Assembly (NCBI RefSeq): GCF_049446075.1
Contig: NZ_JBMSEB010000001.1
Coordinates: 124,001 to 188,000, forward strand
DNA: 64,000 nt
Reading direction: 5' to 3'
Source of the DNA: Humibacter sp049446075
GTDB taxonomy: Bacteria > Actinomycetota > Actinomycetes > Actinomycetales > Microbacteriaceae
Shown: positions 41,915-51,222 of the stretch, in pieces
How positions within the stretch are numbered: the stretch's first letter is position 1
Layout: each line of letters opens with the position of its first letter
The notes under the pieces: generated by a model
The model's input: only the letters and a program-made list of their open reading frames with translations
What the model was told of the DNA's origin: nothing
The model's database searches: none
Position numbers and translations under genes: made by a program

Positions 41915-43167
41915 ACAATGTGGAGGTTCTGGTCGTGCAGATTGTCGTAGCGATCATCGTGGTGATCGTCGTCATCTTCGTGCTCGTCACGTTGTTCCGG
42001 GCGATCAGGATCATCCCGCAGGCCAGGGCCGGGGTCGTCGAGCGCCTGGGCCGCTACCACAAGACGCTCCTCCCTGGCCTGAATCTGCTGGTGCCGTTCG
42101 TCGACAGGCTGCGGCCGCTGATCGACCTGCGGGAGCAGGTGGTGAGCTTCCCGCCGCAACCCGTGATCACCGAGGACAACCTCGTGGTCTCCATCGACAC
42201 GGTGGTGTACTTCCAGGTCACGGATGCCCGTGCCGCCACCTACGAGATCGCGAACTACCTAGGGGCAGTCGAACAGCTCACCACGACCACGTTGCGCAAC
42301 GTCGTTGGCGGCATGAACCTCGAAGAGGCGCTGACCAGCCGGGACAACATCAACAATCAGCTGCGCGCAGTGCTCGACGAGGCCACGGGCAAGTGGGGAA
42401 TCCGGGTCAGTCGTGTCGAGCTGAAGGCGATCGACCCGCCAGTGTCCATCCAGGACTCGATGGAGAAGCAGATGCGCGCCGAGCGCGACCGCCGTGCCCT
42501 CATCCTGACGGCAGAGGGCACGAAGCAGTCGGCGATCCTGACCGCAGAGGGCACGAAGCAGGCTGCCATCCTGAATGCCGAGGGCTCCGCGCGCGCGGCG
42601 GTGCTCGAGGCTGAGGGCCAGGCCAAGGCCATCCAGACCGTGTTCAACGCGATCCACGCCGGGCAGCCGGACAACCTGCTGCTCGCGTACCAGTACCTTC
42701 AGACTCTGCCCAAGATCGCGGCCGGCGCGTCGAACAAGCTATGGCTCATCCCCAGCGAGTTCAGCGAGGCGCTGCGTGGCATCGGTGAGGGCTTCGCGAG
42801 CAAGGGAGCGAATCCGTTCGGCTCGTTCTTCCCGCCTCCGGACACCGGAGCGTCGCCCTCCGGGGCGGCCGCATCAGGCGGCGCACCGGCAACGGTGGCC
42901 GACGGTTCTGTGTCCGACGGGTCCGTGTCCGACGGATCTGTGCCAGACGTAGGAGCGGGCGACTACTCCGGCCTGACCGACGAGTCGGCGGAAGCAGCAG
43001 TGGCCGCGGCCGAGAAGGAGGCAACGAGGGCCGAGGATGCCGCCCCCGCCGGAATGCTCTCGACCCCGGTCGCCGAGGCAACGGCACCCGCGCCGGCATC
43101 GACCGATCCATCCTCGCCCGGCCCCACGACTCCAGGAAGTGCCTCCGAGCCGGACACGACGCCGTAA
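41911..43167 (+). CDS. SPFH/band 7 (stomatin-like) membrane protein
   Basis: A 418-residue stomatin homologue. One N-terminal helix (VVQIVVAIIVVIVVIFVLVTL) is followed by the band 7 domain (VVERLGRYHKTLLPGLNLLVPFVDR, SIDTVVYFQVTDARAATYEI) and a coiled coil with near-repeats ILTAEGTKQSA, ILTAEGTKQAA, ILNAEGSARAA. The last 110 residues are low complexity, including three copies of SDGSV. These proteins form membrane scaffolds and regulate proteases. GTG start with a GGAGG ribosome site, overlapping the NfeD gene. Confidence 0.9.
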   Translation: MNNVEVLVVQIVVAIIVVIVVIFVLVTLFRAIRIIPQARAGVVERLGRYHKTLLPGLNLLVPFVDRLRPLIDLREQVVSFPPQPVITEDNLVVSIDTVVYFQVTDARAATYEIANYLGAVEQLTTTTLRNVVGGMNLEEALTSRDNINNQLRAVLDEATGKWGIRVSRVELKAIDPPVSIQDSMEKQMRAERDRRALILTAEGTKQSAILTAEGTKQAAILNAEGSARAAVLEAEGQAKAIQTVFNAIHAGQPDNLLLAYQYLQTLPKIAAGASNKLWLIPSEFSEALRGIGEGFASKGANPFGSFFPPPDTGASPSGAAASGGAPATVADGSVSDGSVSDGSVPDVGAGDYSGLTDESAEAAVAAAEKEATRAEDAAPAGMLSTPVAEATAPAPASTDPSSPGPTTPGSASEPDTTP

Positions 43168-43175
43168 CCCGACGA

Positions 43176-43946
43176 ATGCCCGGCCCGGTCGGCTTCTTCG
43201 ATGGCGCTCCCCCTCGTGTCATCGCGCACCGCGGACTGGCATTGGAGTGCTCCGAGAACACGCTCGAGGCCTTCCGGGCCGCGCTCGACGCGGGTGCGGA
43301 CATCCTCGAGACCGATGTGCAGGCCAGCGCCGACGGCGTCGCCGTGCTCTGCCATGACGACGACCTGCTGAGCCTGGCAGGAATCGACCAGCCGGTCGAA
43401 GCGCTGACGGCTAACAGATTGCTGGACGTAGCTCTGGTCGGAGGGGGCCGCTTGGCCACGCTGCGCGAGGCGCTGGAAGCGTTCCCCGAGGTACGGTTCA
43501 ACATCGATGTGAAGACGGACGCCGCACTGCTGCCCACCATCGCTGCGATCAAGGATGCCCGCGCCGAGCAGCGCGTGCTCGTCAGCTCGTTCCGTCAACG
43601 CCGTCGTCGCCGCGCTGTGCGTGCGCTTGCCGGCTGTGCCACCTCGGCCTCCACCCCCGGCGTTGTGCTCTGTCTGGTGGCCGCTCGGCTCCGACTCCCT
43701 CCGCTCGTGCGGTTCGCGCTGCGCCGCGTGGACGCCGTACAGGTACCCCGCAGACGATCGGGGCTCACCGTCGTCTCCCCCGCTTTCGTGCGGGCCGTGC
43801 ATCGGGCCGGCAGGGAGGTGCACGTGTGGACGATCAACGACCCGCACGAGATGCGTGAGCTTCTTTTGAATCTGAGAGTCGACGGCATAGTGACGGACCG
43901 TTGCGATCTTCTCCGAGACCTGCTCGAACCGCGTAAACGCGCGTAG
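43176..43946 (+). CDS. Glycerophosphodiester phosphodiesterase
   Basis: A 256-residue GDPD. The catalytic site motifs are IAHRGLALECSENTLEAF (first His and Glu), LETDVQASADG (metal ligands), and CHDDDLLSLAG. The C-terminus has VHVWTINDPHEM and GIVTDRCDLL, standard for the family. It would hydrolyse glycerophosphodiesters to glycerol-3-phosphate and an alcohol. No signal peptide is seen, so it acts in the cytoplasm. It starts 8 bp after the stomatin-like gene and may be co-transcribed. Confidence 0.9.
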   Translation: MPGPVGFFDGAPPRVIAHRGLALECSENTLEAFRAALDAGADILETDVQASADGVAVLCHDDDLLSLAGIDQPVEALTANRLLDVALVGGGRLATLREALEAFPEVRFNIDVKTDAALLPTIAAIKDARAEQRVLVSSFRQRRRRRAVRALAGCATSASTPGVVLCLVAARLRLPPLVRFALRRVDAVQVPRRRSGLTVVSPAFVRAVHRAGREVHVWTINDPHEMRELLLNLRVDGIVTDRCDLLRDLLEPRKRA

Positions 43947-44067
43947 CGTGAGGCTCGCACGGGAGAAAATCACCTGAAAGGCGGCTGAATCTCCTGGCGC
44001 GCCGGGCAGAGAATGCCCAGCTTGACGGTTTATAAGTGTGGAGGCATCGCGAGAAGGGGACCACACA

Positions 44068-44433
44068 ATGGCAGATCGCAGCTTGCGCGGAATGAGACTC
44101 GGCGCTCAAAGCTTACAAAGCGAAGAGGGCGTCACGTTCTCGGCCCGCATCAACTACAACTACAAGTGCTCGAACTGCGACAGAGAGACCTCGGTCGTGT
44201 TCGCTGCAGACGCAGAGGCTCCCGAGACGTGGGAGTGCAAGTACTGCGGACACGAGGCCACGCTGCTCGTGAACGACGCACCCGTCGAGGTGGACCGCTC
44301 GGACGCCAAGGCTCCGCGCAGCCACTGGGACATGCTGCTCGAGCGCCGCACCCGCGCCGAGCTCGAGGAGTTGCTCGAAGAGCGCCTCGCCTACCTGCGC
44401 GCACGACGCGGGGAGCACAAGATCGGCGCCTGA
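44068..44433 (+). CDS. rbpA: RNA polymerase-binding protein RbpA
   Basis: A 121-residue RbpA, an actinobacterial factor that binds RNA polymerase and the principal sigma factor and stabilises open complexes. The N-terminal MADRSLRGMRLG, the core with Cys34, Cys37, Cys57 and Cys60 (CSNC and CKYC, a full zinc site as in the Streptomyces protein), and the sigma-interaction helix RTRAELEELLEERLAYLR are visible. An AAGGGGA ribosome site precedes the ATG; a TATAAG hexamer lies about 30 bp upstream. It converges on lnt, its frequent neighbour. Confidence 0.96.
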   Translation: MADRSLRGMRLGAQSLQSEEGVTFSARINYNYKCSNCDRETSVVFAADAEAPETWECKYCGHEATLLVNDAPVEVDRSDAKAPRSHWDMLLERRTRAELEELLEERLAYLRARRGEHKIGA

Positions 44434-44468
44434 CACGCCGCAGGGGCTTTGCCCCGCACTGGTGATCA

Positions 44469-44496
44469 CGCAGCCTGCCGCGGCAGGCTGCGTTTT
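44469..44496. terminator. Terminator after rbpA
   Basis: An 11-bp perfect stem (CGCAGCCTGCC with GGCAGGCTGCG) around a 2-nt loop, followed by TTTT. A weaker hairpin (GCAGGGGC/GCCCCGC type) precedes it, just after the rbpA stop. Confidence 0.88.
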
Positions 44497-44606
44497 CGTG
44501 TGTATGGGCGGCATGGGCGCAGACGGTGTCCGCTATCGGCGCTAGCCGGTTCGCTTCGCCGCGGCCTCGAGAGCAAGAACTCGGCGCCGCAGGGCGGCCT
44601 GCCCGG

Positions 44607-46175
44607 TCAGCGCCGACGCCGCAACGGGCGGCCCGTGATGCCCGCCACTGCGAGTGCGCCGAGACCGAGGCCGCACGCGAGCACGGTCAACGCGGGGCTC
44701 AGCAGGGTCGCGAGCGTCGTGGTGGTGCCGAGCGGCACATCCGCGAGCATGGCTCCCGGCCGGTAGGCGGGGATCTGCGCGATCGTGCGCCCGTCTGGCG
44801 CGATGATCTGGCTCGTTCCGACCGTGGAGATGTTGACGAGGCTGCGGCCGGTCTCGATGGCTCTCAGCCTCGCGATGGCCAACTGCTGCATGTTCTCTTT
44901 CGTGCGACCGAAGTCGGCGTTGTTGGTCTGCGCCAGGATGACCTGGGCACCGCCGTTCATCATGTCGGTCGTGAGACCGTCGTCGACGATATCGAAGCAG
45001 ATCGAGATGCCGGCGCGGACTCCGTTCACGTCGAACACGTTGCCGCGTGTTCCCGGCGTGTACTGGCGCTGGATGAGGCCGAGCAGATCGGGCGCGAACG
45101 GCAGCCAGAACGATCTGTCGGGTACGTACTCGCCGAACGGCACGGGATGCCTCTTGTCGTACAGGTCGACGGCACCCTTTCCTTCCTTCCACAGCAGGGA
45201 CGTGTTGAAGTACTCGCCGTGCCGGTGTGTGATCGTGCCGACGATCATCGGAGCGCCCAACTGAGTGCTCAGGTTGTCGAGCACGTCGGCGGATGACCAG
45301 TCTCGCGTGGGATCGATGTCGGCGCTTCCCTCCGGCCACACCACCATGTCGGGATGCCTGCCGATCAGGGGCCGGGTGGCTTCGATCTGCGCGTTCATCA
45401 CGTCGCCAGGCTGTGCCCGGTCGAAGTACCCGGCGGGTCCGTTGCCCTGCACAGCCCCGACGCGGGTCGTGCCAGACGTCGGTGTCGGCCACGCCGGGAT
45501 CGCCAGCACGAGCGCCACTGCGGCCACGGCGATGCCGGCGCGCACCCGGGGACGCGCGGCCGCGGCATCCTTGCGGTTCAGGGGCACCGGTTCGAAGGAC
45601 CGCCTGCGGTATCGCACGCACTCGATCGCCAGTGCGACGAGCCACACGACGAGGAACGAGACGCCCGAGATGCCGAACCACGCGACGAGGTGGGCCAGCG
45701 GACTCTCGGACTGGGAAAGCGCGGCACGTCCCCAGGCGAAGCCGCCGTACGGCCAGTTGCCCGAGACCCACTCGCGCGCGGTCCACAGACCCGCCACCGA
45801 CACCGGGAGCATGCCCAACCGGCCAGCGGCCGAGGGGAACGCACGCGGGATCCAGCGGTACGCGAGGGTGATGGAGATCGCGCCTGCTGCGAACAGGAGT
45901 GCCTCGAACACCGACAGCGCCAGCCACGGAATCGGTCCCAGATACAGGGCTGTCCACGAGACCTGCGTGAGATAGAACGTGAGTCCCGAGCAGAACCCGA
46001 CCAGGGCGGCCGCCCCGATCGACCTGCCGACGAGGGCGACGAGCATGAGCGCAATGCCGGCGAACGCGAGCGGCCATACATCGAGCGCAGGGAACGCGCC
46101 GTCGTACACCACTCCCCCGCCTGCGCCGAGGATGACCGCGAGCCAGAGCGGGAGCGGTCGACGCGGCGGATTCAC
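44607..46175 (-). CDS. lnt: Apolipoprotein N-acyltransferase
   Basis: A 522-residue Lnt, which adds the third acyl chain to lipoproteins. The first 190 residues carry six to seven membrane helices; the nitrilase-like domain holds the catalytic triad: Glu in WPEGSADID (near 280), Lys in YDKRHPVPFGEYVP (near 339) and Cys in ICFDIVDDG (near 392). Such a domain in a Gram-positive matches the mycobacterial Ppm1/Lnt system. The GTG start was chosen because a TATGCT hexamer lies 8 nt upstream; an earlier GTG would lie before it. Confidence 0.92.
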   Translation of the reverse strand: MNPPRRPLPLWLAVILGAGGGVVYDGAFPALDVWPLAFAGIALMLVALVGRSIGAAALVGFCSGLTFYLTQVSWTALYLGPIPWLALSVFEALLFAAGAISITLAYRWIPRAFPSAAGRLGMLPVSVAGLWTAREWVSGNWPYGGFAWGRAALSQSESPLAHLVAWFGISGVSFLVVWLVALAIECVRYRRRSFEPVPLNRKDAAAARPRVRAGIAVAAVALVLAIPAWPTPTSGTTRVGAVQGNGPAGYFDRAQPGDVMNAQIEATRPLIGRHPDMVVWPEGSADIDPTRDWSSADVLDNLSTQLGAPMIVGTITHRHGEYFNTSLLWKEGKGAVDLYDKRHPVPFGEYVPDRSFWLPFAPDLLGLIQRQYTPGTRGNVFDVNGVRAGISICFDIVDDGLTTDMMNGGAQVILAQTNNADFGRTKENMQQLAIARLRAIETGRSLVNISTVGTSQIIAPDGRTIAQIPAYRPGAMLADVPLGTTTTLATLLSPALTVLACGLGLGALAVAGITGRPLRRRR

Positions 46176-46183
46176 GATGTCCG

Positions 46184-46189
46184 AGCATA
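46184..46189 (-). promoter_or_regulatory. -10 element TATGCT of leaderless lnt
   Basis: TATGCT on the minus strand followed by 8 nt and the GTG used as the lnt start, in the gap behind helY. No ribosome site is seen. Confidence 0.4.
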
Positions 46190-46252
46190 TCCGTAGCACC
46201 GATGAACCTGCCGTGCCGGGTGCGTACGGCGAAATGGGCGCGTCTACGCCGG

Positions 46253-48679
46253 TCAGGCGACGCCGGAGTATGCGACGATGCCCCTCCGCACGGCGAGCAA
46301 TGCGTCACGCGCGACGGGCGCCAGCCGACCGGTCGCGACGCCGGAGAGCTGGTCGAGCAGGTCGATCACCTGTTTGGCCCAGCGCACGAAGTCGCCGGCG
46401 GGCAGATCCGCCTCGGTGAGCACGGCGGCGAGTGAACGGCCGGATGCCCACTGGTGCATGGCGATGCAGAGTGCGGTGGAGAGCGGCTCACTACCTGGCA
46501 GGCGGTGTTCGCGTTCCAGATCGTCCAGCTTCGCCCACAGCTCCTCGGTCTTGGCCAGGGCCTCACGGAATGCACCGCGCGGGAGGAAGCGCTCTGCCGG
46601 ATTCGGCTCCTCGCGCCGCGGCTCGAATACGAGCGCACACGCCATCGCCGCGAGCCCTGGCGCGTCGAGCTCGGCCCAGACGTTCCGCCGCAGACACTCG
46701 GCCACCAGGAGGTCGCGCTCTCCGTAGATGCGGCCGAGCACGCGGCCGTGCTGTGTCGGTGCCAGCGCCCCTTCCCGCTCGGAGAGGTACCCGAGTTCGA
46801 CGAGCACGTCTGCGACGCGGTCGAAGACCGTGGCCACAGCGCCCGTGCGGGTGCGGATCTGGCGCGTGAGGGCATCCGTCTCCCGCTTGAGGCGCCACCA
46901 GCGCTCGGCCCAGCGGGCATGCTGCTCGCGCTCCGCGCATCCGTGACAAGGATGCTGCTTCATGCGCCTGCGCAGATCGGCAAGCTCCCTGCTCCGCGAC
47001 TCCCGCGCAGCGGCGCTCTGCGAGCCTGCTCTGGCACTCTTGCGCTCGAGTTCGGTCAGTTGGCGGCGCAGCGCCGAGTACTCGGCGAAGTCTCCGAGGT
47101 GGCACTGCATGGCACGCTCATACCCTGCGAGCGATTCCTCCTGCTTGCGCACCGTGCGGGCAAGGTCGACGACCGCGCGATCGGCTTGGAACTGCGCGAA
47201 CGAGGACTCGAGCACCTCGCGTGTGCGCTCCCTGCCGAACTGTGCGATGAGGTTGACCGCCATGTTGTAGGTGGGGCTGAAGCTCGAGTTCAACGGGTAG
47301 CTGCGTCGGGATGCGAGCGAAGCGACCGCCTGCGGATCCAGACCGTCGCGCCACTGGATGACGCAGTGGCCTTCGACATCGATGCCGCGGCGTCCGGCAC
47401 GGCCCGTCAGCTGCGTGTACTCACCCGGCGTGATGGGAACTCGCGCCTCGCCGTTGAACTTCTCGAGCCGCTCCAGCACGACGGTTCGGGCAGGCATGTT
47501 GATGCCGAGGGCGAGGGTCTCGGTCGCGAACACGACTTTCACGAGCTTGCGGCGGAACAGCTCTTCCACGACCTCCTTGAAGGCGGGAAGCAGACCGGCA
47601 TGGTGTGCGGCGACGCCGCGCTGCAGGCCCTCCAGCCACTCCCAGTACCCCAGCACGGCGAGGTCTTCGTCTGCGATGGTGCGGCAGCGTTCCTCTGCCA
47701 CGCGCCTGATCTCCTCGCGTTCATGCGCCTCGGTGAGGCGGATGCCCGACCGCAGCGTCTGCGACACCGCCTGATCGCAGCCGGCGCGGCTGAAGACGAA
47801 AACGATCGCCGGGAGCAGATTGCGTTGGTCGAGCAACCGGATGACGTCGGCGCGGTCGAGGCGGTCGGAGTCGCCGCGGCCGTGCCCGCGCCGTCTGCCG
47901 CGGTCGCTGAACTGGCGCGACCCGGACGGTCTGCCGCCGAACCTCGCCATCTGCACCAGCTCGGGGTTCACCCGATTCGCTGCGCCCCTCGCCGCCGATT
48001 CGAAGAGGTCGACCAGGCGCTGTCGCACGAGCACGTGCTGCTCCAGGGGAACTGGTCGGCTTTCGGAGACGATCACATCAGTGTCGCCGCGCACCGCCTG
48101 CAACCAGTCGCCGAATTCCTCCGCATTCGAGACCGTCGCAGACAGGGAGACCAGTCGCACCTCGCTCGGGAGGTGGATGATGACCTCCTCCCATACGGCG
48201 CCTCTGAACCTGTCGGCGAGGTAGTGGACTTCGTCCATGACCACGTACGCGAGGTCTGCGAGCAGGTCTGAGTCCGCGTACAGCATGTTGCGCAGAACCT
48301 CGGTGGTCATGACCACGACGCGCGCGCCCGCATTCACGTTGGTGTCGCCGGTGAGCAGGCCGACGGCATCCGTTCCGTACTCGTCGGCGAACTCCTGGTA
48401 CTTCTGGTTCGACAGCGCCTTCATCGGTGTCGTATAGAAGACCTTCGCGGTGGGATCCCTCATGGCCAACGCCACTGCGAACGCCGCGACGACGGTCTTG
48501 CCTGCTCCGGTCGGCGCCGCAACGAGAACGCTGTGGCCGTCCTCGAGGCTTGCGCACGCCTCCACCTGAAACGGATCGAGGTCGAATCGCTGGCTCCTGC
48601 GGAAGTCCTCGAGGCGTGGATGACCCGTCCTACCGCGGGATGCCGAATAACGTTCCGCGGGCGAGAGCTGCTCGGTCAC
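46253..48679 (-). CDS. helY: DEAD/DEAH-box RNA helicase HelY (Ski2/Mtr4-like)
   Basis: An 808-residue Ski2-like helicase. Motif I APTGAGKT is at residues 55-62, motif II DEVHYLADR near 147, SLSATVSNAEEFG near 177, the C-terminal helicase core with TETLALGINMPARTVV and QLTGRAGRRGID, and a helical C-terminal domain that includes a CXXC-like HPCHGCAE segment. Actinobacterial HelY follows the tat genes, as here. It probably unwinds structured RNA or helps in RNA turnover. The GTG start follows TAGGCT by 6 nt, so it also has its own promoter. Confidence 0.93.
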   Translation of the reverse strand: MTEQLSPAERYSASRGRTGHPRLEDFRRSQRFDLDPFQVEACASLEDGHSVLVAAPTGAGKTVVAAFAVALAMRDPTAKVFYTTPMKALSNQKYQEFADEYGTDAVGLLTGDTNVNAGARVVVMTTEVLRNMLYADSDLLADLAYVVMDEVHYLADRFRGAVWEEVIIHLPSEVRLVSLSATVSNAEEFGDWLQAVRGDTDVIVSESRPVPLEQHVLVRQRLVDLFESAARGAANRVNPELVQMARFGGRPSGSRQFSDRGRRRGHGRGDSDRLDRADVIRLLDQRNLLPAIVFVFSRAGCDQAVSQTLRSGIRLTEAHEREEIRRVAEERCRTIADEDLAVLGYWEWLEGLQRGVAAHHAGLLPAFKEVVEELFRRKLVKVVFATETLALGINMPARTVVLERLEKFNGEARVPITPGEYTQLTGRAGRRGIDVEGHCVIQWRDGLDPQAVASLASRRSYPLNSSFSPTYNMAVNLIAQFGRERTREVLESSFAQFQADRAVVDLARTVRKQEESLAGYERAMQCHLGDFAEYSALRRQLTELERKSARAGSQSAAARESRSRELADLRRRMKQHPCHGCAEREQHARWAERWWRLKRETDALTRQIRTRTGAVATVFDRVADVLVELGYLSEREGALAPTQHGRVLGRIYGERDLLVAECLRRNVWAELDAPGLAAMACALVFEPRREEPNPAERFLPRGAFREALAKTEELWAKLDDLEREHRLPGSEPLSTALCIAMHQWASGRSLAAVLTEADLPAGDFVRWAKQVIDLLDQLSGVATGRLAPVARDALLAVRRGIVAYSGVA

Positions 48680-48685
48680 CCGATC

Positions 48686-48691
48686 AGCCTA
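48686..48691 (-). promoter_or_regulatory. -10 element TAGGCT of leaderless helY
   Basis: TAGGCT on the minus strand, then 6 nt and the GTG start of helY, in the 120-bp gap behind tatC. Confidence 0.55.
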
Positions 48692-48800
48692 GGGTGCGTG
48701 GCGGAAGTCGGCTCAGCGAGCGGAGGCGGCGGCGTCGCCCGGCTGCGGATCGAAAGCGCAGCCGGTTTGCTGCGGGCCCCGCACTCGACGGTGAGCTCGG

Positions 48801-49598
48801 CTATCCGGCAGCGAGTTCGGCATCGATCTCGAGCGCGCGCTTGGCGACTCGGCGGTCGTGCAGCCAGGCCACGCACCACGCGAGGATGTAGAGCACGACG
48901 AGCGGCAGCGCCAGCAGGAACATGGAGATCACGTCTGCCGAGGGAGTCGCGATCGCCGTGAAGACCATGATCGTCAGGATGGCCCAACGCCATGACTTGA
49001 TGATCGCCTTCGCGCTGATGACTCGCATGAAGTTCAGCAGGACCACGAACACCGGCAGAACGAAGGCTATGCCCACCACGATGATGAGCTTGAGCACGAA
49101 GTTGAAGTAGTCGGACGCGACGAGCAGGGTGGTCTCGCCGCTGGGCACGAAGCTCGTCAGCACGCTGACGATGTGCGGAACGACCCACCAACCGGCCGCG
49201 CAGCCGGCGAGGAACAGCGGAACGGCGGTGAAGAAGAATCCGAACGTGTAGCGCTTCTCTTTGCGGTTCAGCCCAGGGGTGAGAAACGCGAAGATCTGGT
49301 ACAGCCACAGCGGTGACGTGATGATGACACCGATGTAGACGCTCAGTTGCAACTTCAGATCGAAAGCCGCCGTGACGTTGGGCCAGTTGATGCTTGCGTG
49401 TTGCGTCTTTGCAATCTCGTGCACCGGCAGGCTTATCGCATCCCACACGAACGGCTCGAGGAACCAGCCAGCTATCGCGCCGACCAGAATTCCGCCGGCG
49501 ATCCACATGAGGCGGTTCTTGAGTTCCCGAAGGTGTTGCCCAAGGGACATCCTGCCGTCGGGGTTGCTACCGCGCTTGGTTCGAGCGGCAGTGCTCAC
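48801..49598 (-). CDS. tatC: Twin-arginine translocase subunit TatC
   Basis: A 265-residue TatC with six membrane helices. The N-terminal cytoplasmic signature MSLGQHLRELKNRLMW carries the signal-peptide binding site, followed by SPLWLYQIFAFLTPGLNRKEKR, another conserved loop. It is the receptor for twin-arginine signal peptides of folded proteins; possible local clients include the Rieske protein QcrA. It lies 5 bp after the tatA stop. The C-terminal 30 residues are cytoplasmic and variable. Confidence 0.95.
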   Translation of the reverse strand: MSTAARTKRGSNPDGRMSLGQHLRELKNRLMWIAGGILVGAIAGWFLEPFVWDAISLPVHEIAKTQHASINWPNVTAAFDLKLQLSVYIGVIITSPLWLYQIFAFLTPGLNRKEKRYTFGFFFTAVPLFLAGCAAGWWVVPHIVSVLTSFVPSGETTLLVASDYFNFVLKLIIVVGIAFVLPVFVVLLNFMRVISAKAIIKSWRWAILTIMVFTAIATPSADVISMFLLALPLVVLYILAWCVAWLHDRRVAKRALEIDAELAAG

Positions 49599-49603
49599 GG
49601 CAG

Positions 49604-49843
49604 CTAGATCTTGTCGGCGGGCTTGTCAGCCGCGGCGGGCTCGGCCTTGGCCTCGTCCTTCGAACCCTTGGCCGTAGCGGCCGCCTCGTCTTCTTCCTGC
49701 CCCTCGCGGATCTCCTTCTTGAAGATTCGCGTCGACTGACCGATGCTCCGCGCCAGTGCGGGAAGTCGAGTCGCGCCGAACAGGAGCACGATAATGAGCA
49801 GGATGATCCAGATGTGCCATCCGCTGAACAGATCGCCAAGCAT
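49604..49843 (-). CDS. tatA: Twin-arginine translocase subunit TatA
   Basis: A 79-residue TatA: one N-terminal membrane helix (WHIWIILLIIVLLFGATRLPALARSIGQ), the amphipathic helix with RIFKKEIREG, and a charged Glu/Lys/Ala tail. It forms the translocation pore with TatC. The ATG starting MLGDLFSGW was chosen; the frame is open 16 codons further but without family match. It forms a compact unit with tatC and the small membrane protein upstream. Confidence 0.94.
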   Translation of the reverse strand: MLGDLFSGWHIWIILLIIVLLFGATRLPALARSIGQSTRIFKKEIREGQEEDEAAATAKGSKDEAKAEPAAADKPADKI

Positions 49844-49844
49844 T

Positions 49845-50201
49845 TCAATGTCGCTTTCGCAGTAGGTGGGAGAACCGACTCGGGTCGGCACTCACGAGGA
49901 GTTTACCGCGTCGGATCCGTGCTTCCCGCCGAGTATGCCTGATCGTTGCACGGCGCACACGCCGGGCCTGCCATTCCTCGGCGAACTCACGGGCCGGGCG
50001 GAAGGCCGCCGGATGGAACGGCGGCTCGGCCGGCTCGTCGTCTGATCGCGCCGATAAGGCATCCGTCTTGTCGGCGAGATCGCCGAGAGCGGCCAGAGCG
50101 GCCATCGCCTTCACGAACAGCCGGTAGGCGAGCCACGCGACCATCGCAAGTAGCGCCAAGACCAGCACCACCCAGATGACGAGCCACGACCACCACGGCA
50201 T
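49845..50201 (-). CDS. Small single-helix membrane protein of unknown function
   Basis: A 118-residue protein not assigned to a named family. It starts MPWWSWLVIWVVLVLALLAMVAWL (one membrane helix at residues about 4-28), followed by a helical Ala-rich segment (KAMAALAALGDLADKTDAL) and a very basic C-terminus (RRVRRATIRHTRREARIRRG). It lies between pafC and tatA on the same strand with 1 bp before tatA, so it is probably real and co-expressed. A similar gene occurs at this place in related actinobacteria, by recollection. The role is unknown. Confidence 0.7.
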   Translation of the reverse strand: MPWWSWLVIWVVLVLALLAMVAWLAYRLFVKAMAALAALGDLADKTDALSARSDDEPAEPPFHPAAFRPAREFAEEWQARRVRRATIRHTRREARIRRGKLLVSADPSRFSHLLRKRH

Positions 50202-50211
50202 GGTGTCCACC

Positions 50212-51222
50212 CTACGCGGCGCCCGCGGCGGCCGGCCGGGAGTCGTCGTAGCGTGCGCCGCCCGCGCGCACCCAGTCCGCCACCGCCTGTCTGGCATCCT
50301 CGGGCGCCGTCACCACGACCTGGCCCGCGAACCTCGCCACCATGCGCTTGAGACCGTGGTAATGCGCCACCCTGACCTTCGTGTGCACCACGTCTCCGTC
50401 TTGCACGCGAGCTGCGTCGTCTGGAATGTAGTCGGCGATCAGGGGCAGTGCCGCGGCCGAGACATCGACCGACACGGTCAGGTCTTCCGACGACCCTTGG
50501 AACAGCCGCTCGGGCAGCACGATGCGGTCGGCGTGCTCGCTGATCGGCTCTCCGGTGGAGGTGAGACCGTCGATGCGGTCGAGCCGGAATGTGCGAACCG
50601 CCTTGCGAAGGTGGCACCAGCCGCGCAGGTACCAGTCATCGTTCACGGACTCGATGCGCAACGGGTCGACCGTGCGACGTTCGGAATCGCCGCGGGCGCT
50701 GACGTAGTCGAAGACCAGCTGGGTGCGGCCCGCGATCGCCTCGCGCACTGTCGCGATGGTGTCTCGCAGCGCGGCGGGGGCGACGGCCACCTGTGCTGCG
50801 CCAGACGCCGTTCCGCGTTCCAGCTTCGCCATGAGGGATGCCATCGCGTCGCGATCTGCCACCTCTGGGAGTGAGCTGAGGTACTGGAGCCCGGCGATGA
50901 GCGCAGCGGCCTCGCGGGCCGACAGCCGCGGCGTGTCGTCGATCGCGACCGTATGCGTGAGCGCGATCCGGTCGTGCTGCTCGAGCTCGTCCCAGTCGAT
51001 GTCGAACAGGTCGCCCGGAAGGTAGGCGTGCGATTCGCCGGGCAGCCCGGAGACGGCGATCAGGTGAACGGCGTCGCGGATCTGCTTCGGCGTGACGTCG
51101 AACGCTTCTGCCGCCTCGGCGACGGGCACGCTTTCGTGGTCCATCAGATACGGGATGAGCGACAGCAGCAGGGCGAGCTTGTCGCGGGCGTCGCGGGGCT
51201 GGGCCGAATCAGCCACGGGCAT
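50212..51222 (-). CDS. pafC: WYL-domain DNA-damage regulator PafC
   Basis: A 336-residue WYL protein. The N-terminal winged-HTH segment (DKLALLLSLIPYLMDHESVPVAEAAEAFDVTPKQIRDAV) is followed by the WYL domain with RTVDPLRIESVNDDWYLRGW and FRLDRIDGL, and a C-terminal WCX extension. PafB and PafC act as a dimer that activates DNA repair genes in actinobacteria independently of LexA. The ATG follows an AGGAGG ribosome site by only 3 nt; a GTG two codons on is also possible. Overlaps pafB by 14 bp. Confidence 0.92.
   Translation of the reverse strand: MPVADSAQPRDARDKLALLLSLIPYLMDHESVPVAEAAEAFDVTPKQIRDAVHLIAVSGLPGESHAYLPGDLFDIDWDELEQHDRIALTHTVAIDDTPRLSAREAAALIAGLQYLSSLPEVADRDAMASLMAKLERGTASGAAQVAVAPAALRDTIATVREAIAGRTQLVFDYVSARGDSERRTVDPLRIESVNDDWYLRGWCHLRKAVRTFRLDRIDGLTSTGEPISEHADRIVLPERLFQGSSEDLTVSVDVSAAALPLIADYIPDDAARVQDGDVVHTKVRVAHYHGLKRMVARFAGQVVVTAPEDARQAVADWVRAGGARYDDSRPAAAGAA

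Noticed and set aside
44008..44036. SigR-type promoter for rbpA (AGAAT ... GTT)
   Set aside because: The gap between the two elements is about 13 bases, too short for the GGAAT-N18-GTT spacing; only the TATAAG hexamer is kept as a possible -10.
46454..48271. A 605-codon plus-strand frame opposite helY
   Set aside because: Antisense shadow of the helicase gene; no family similarity.
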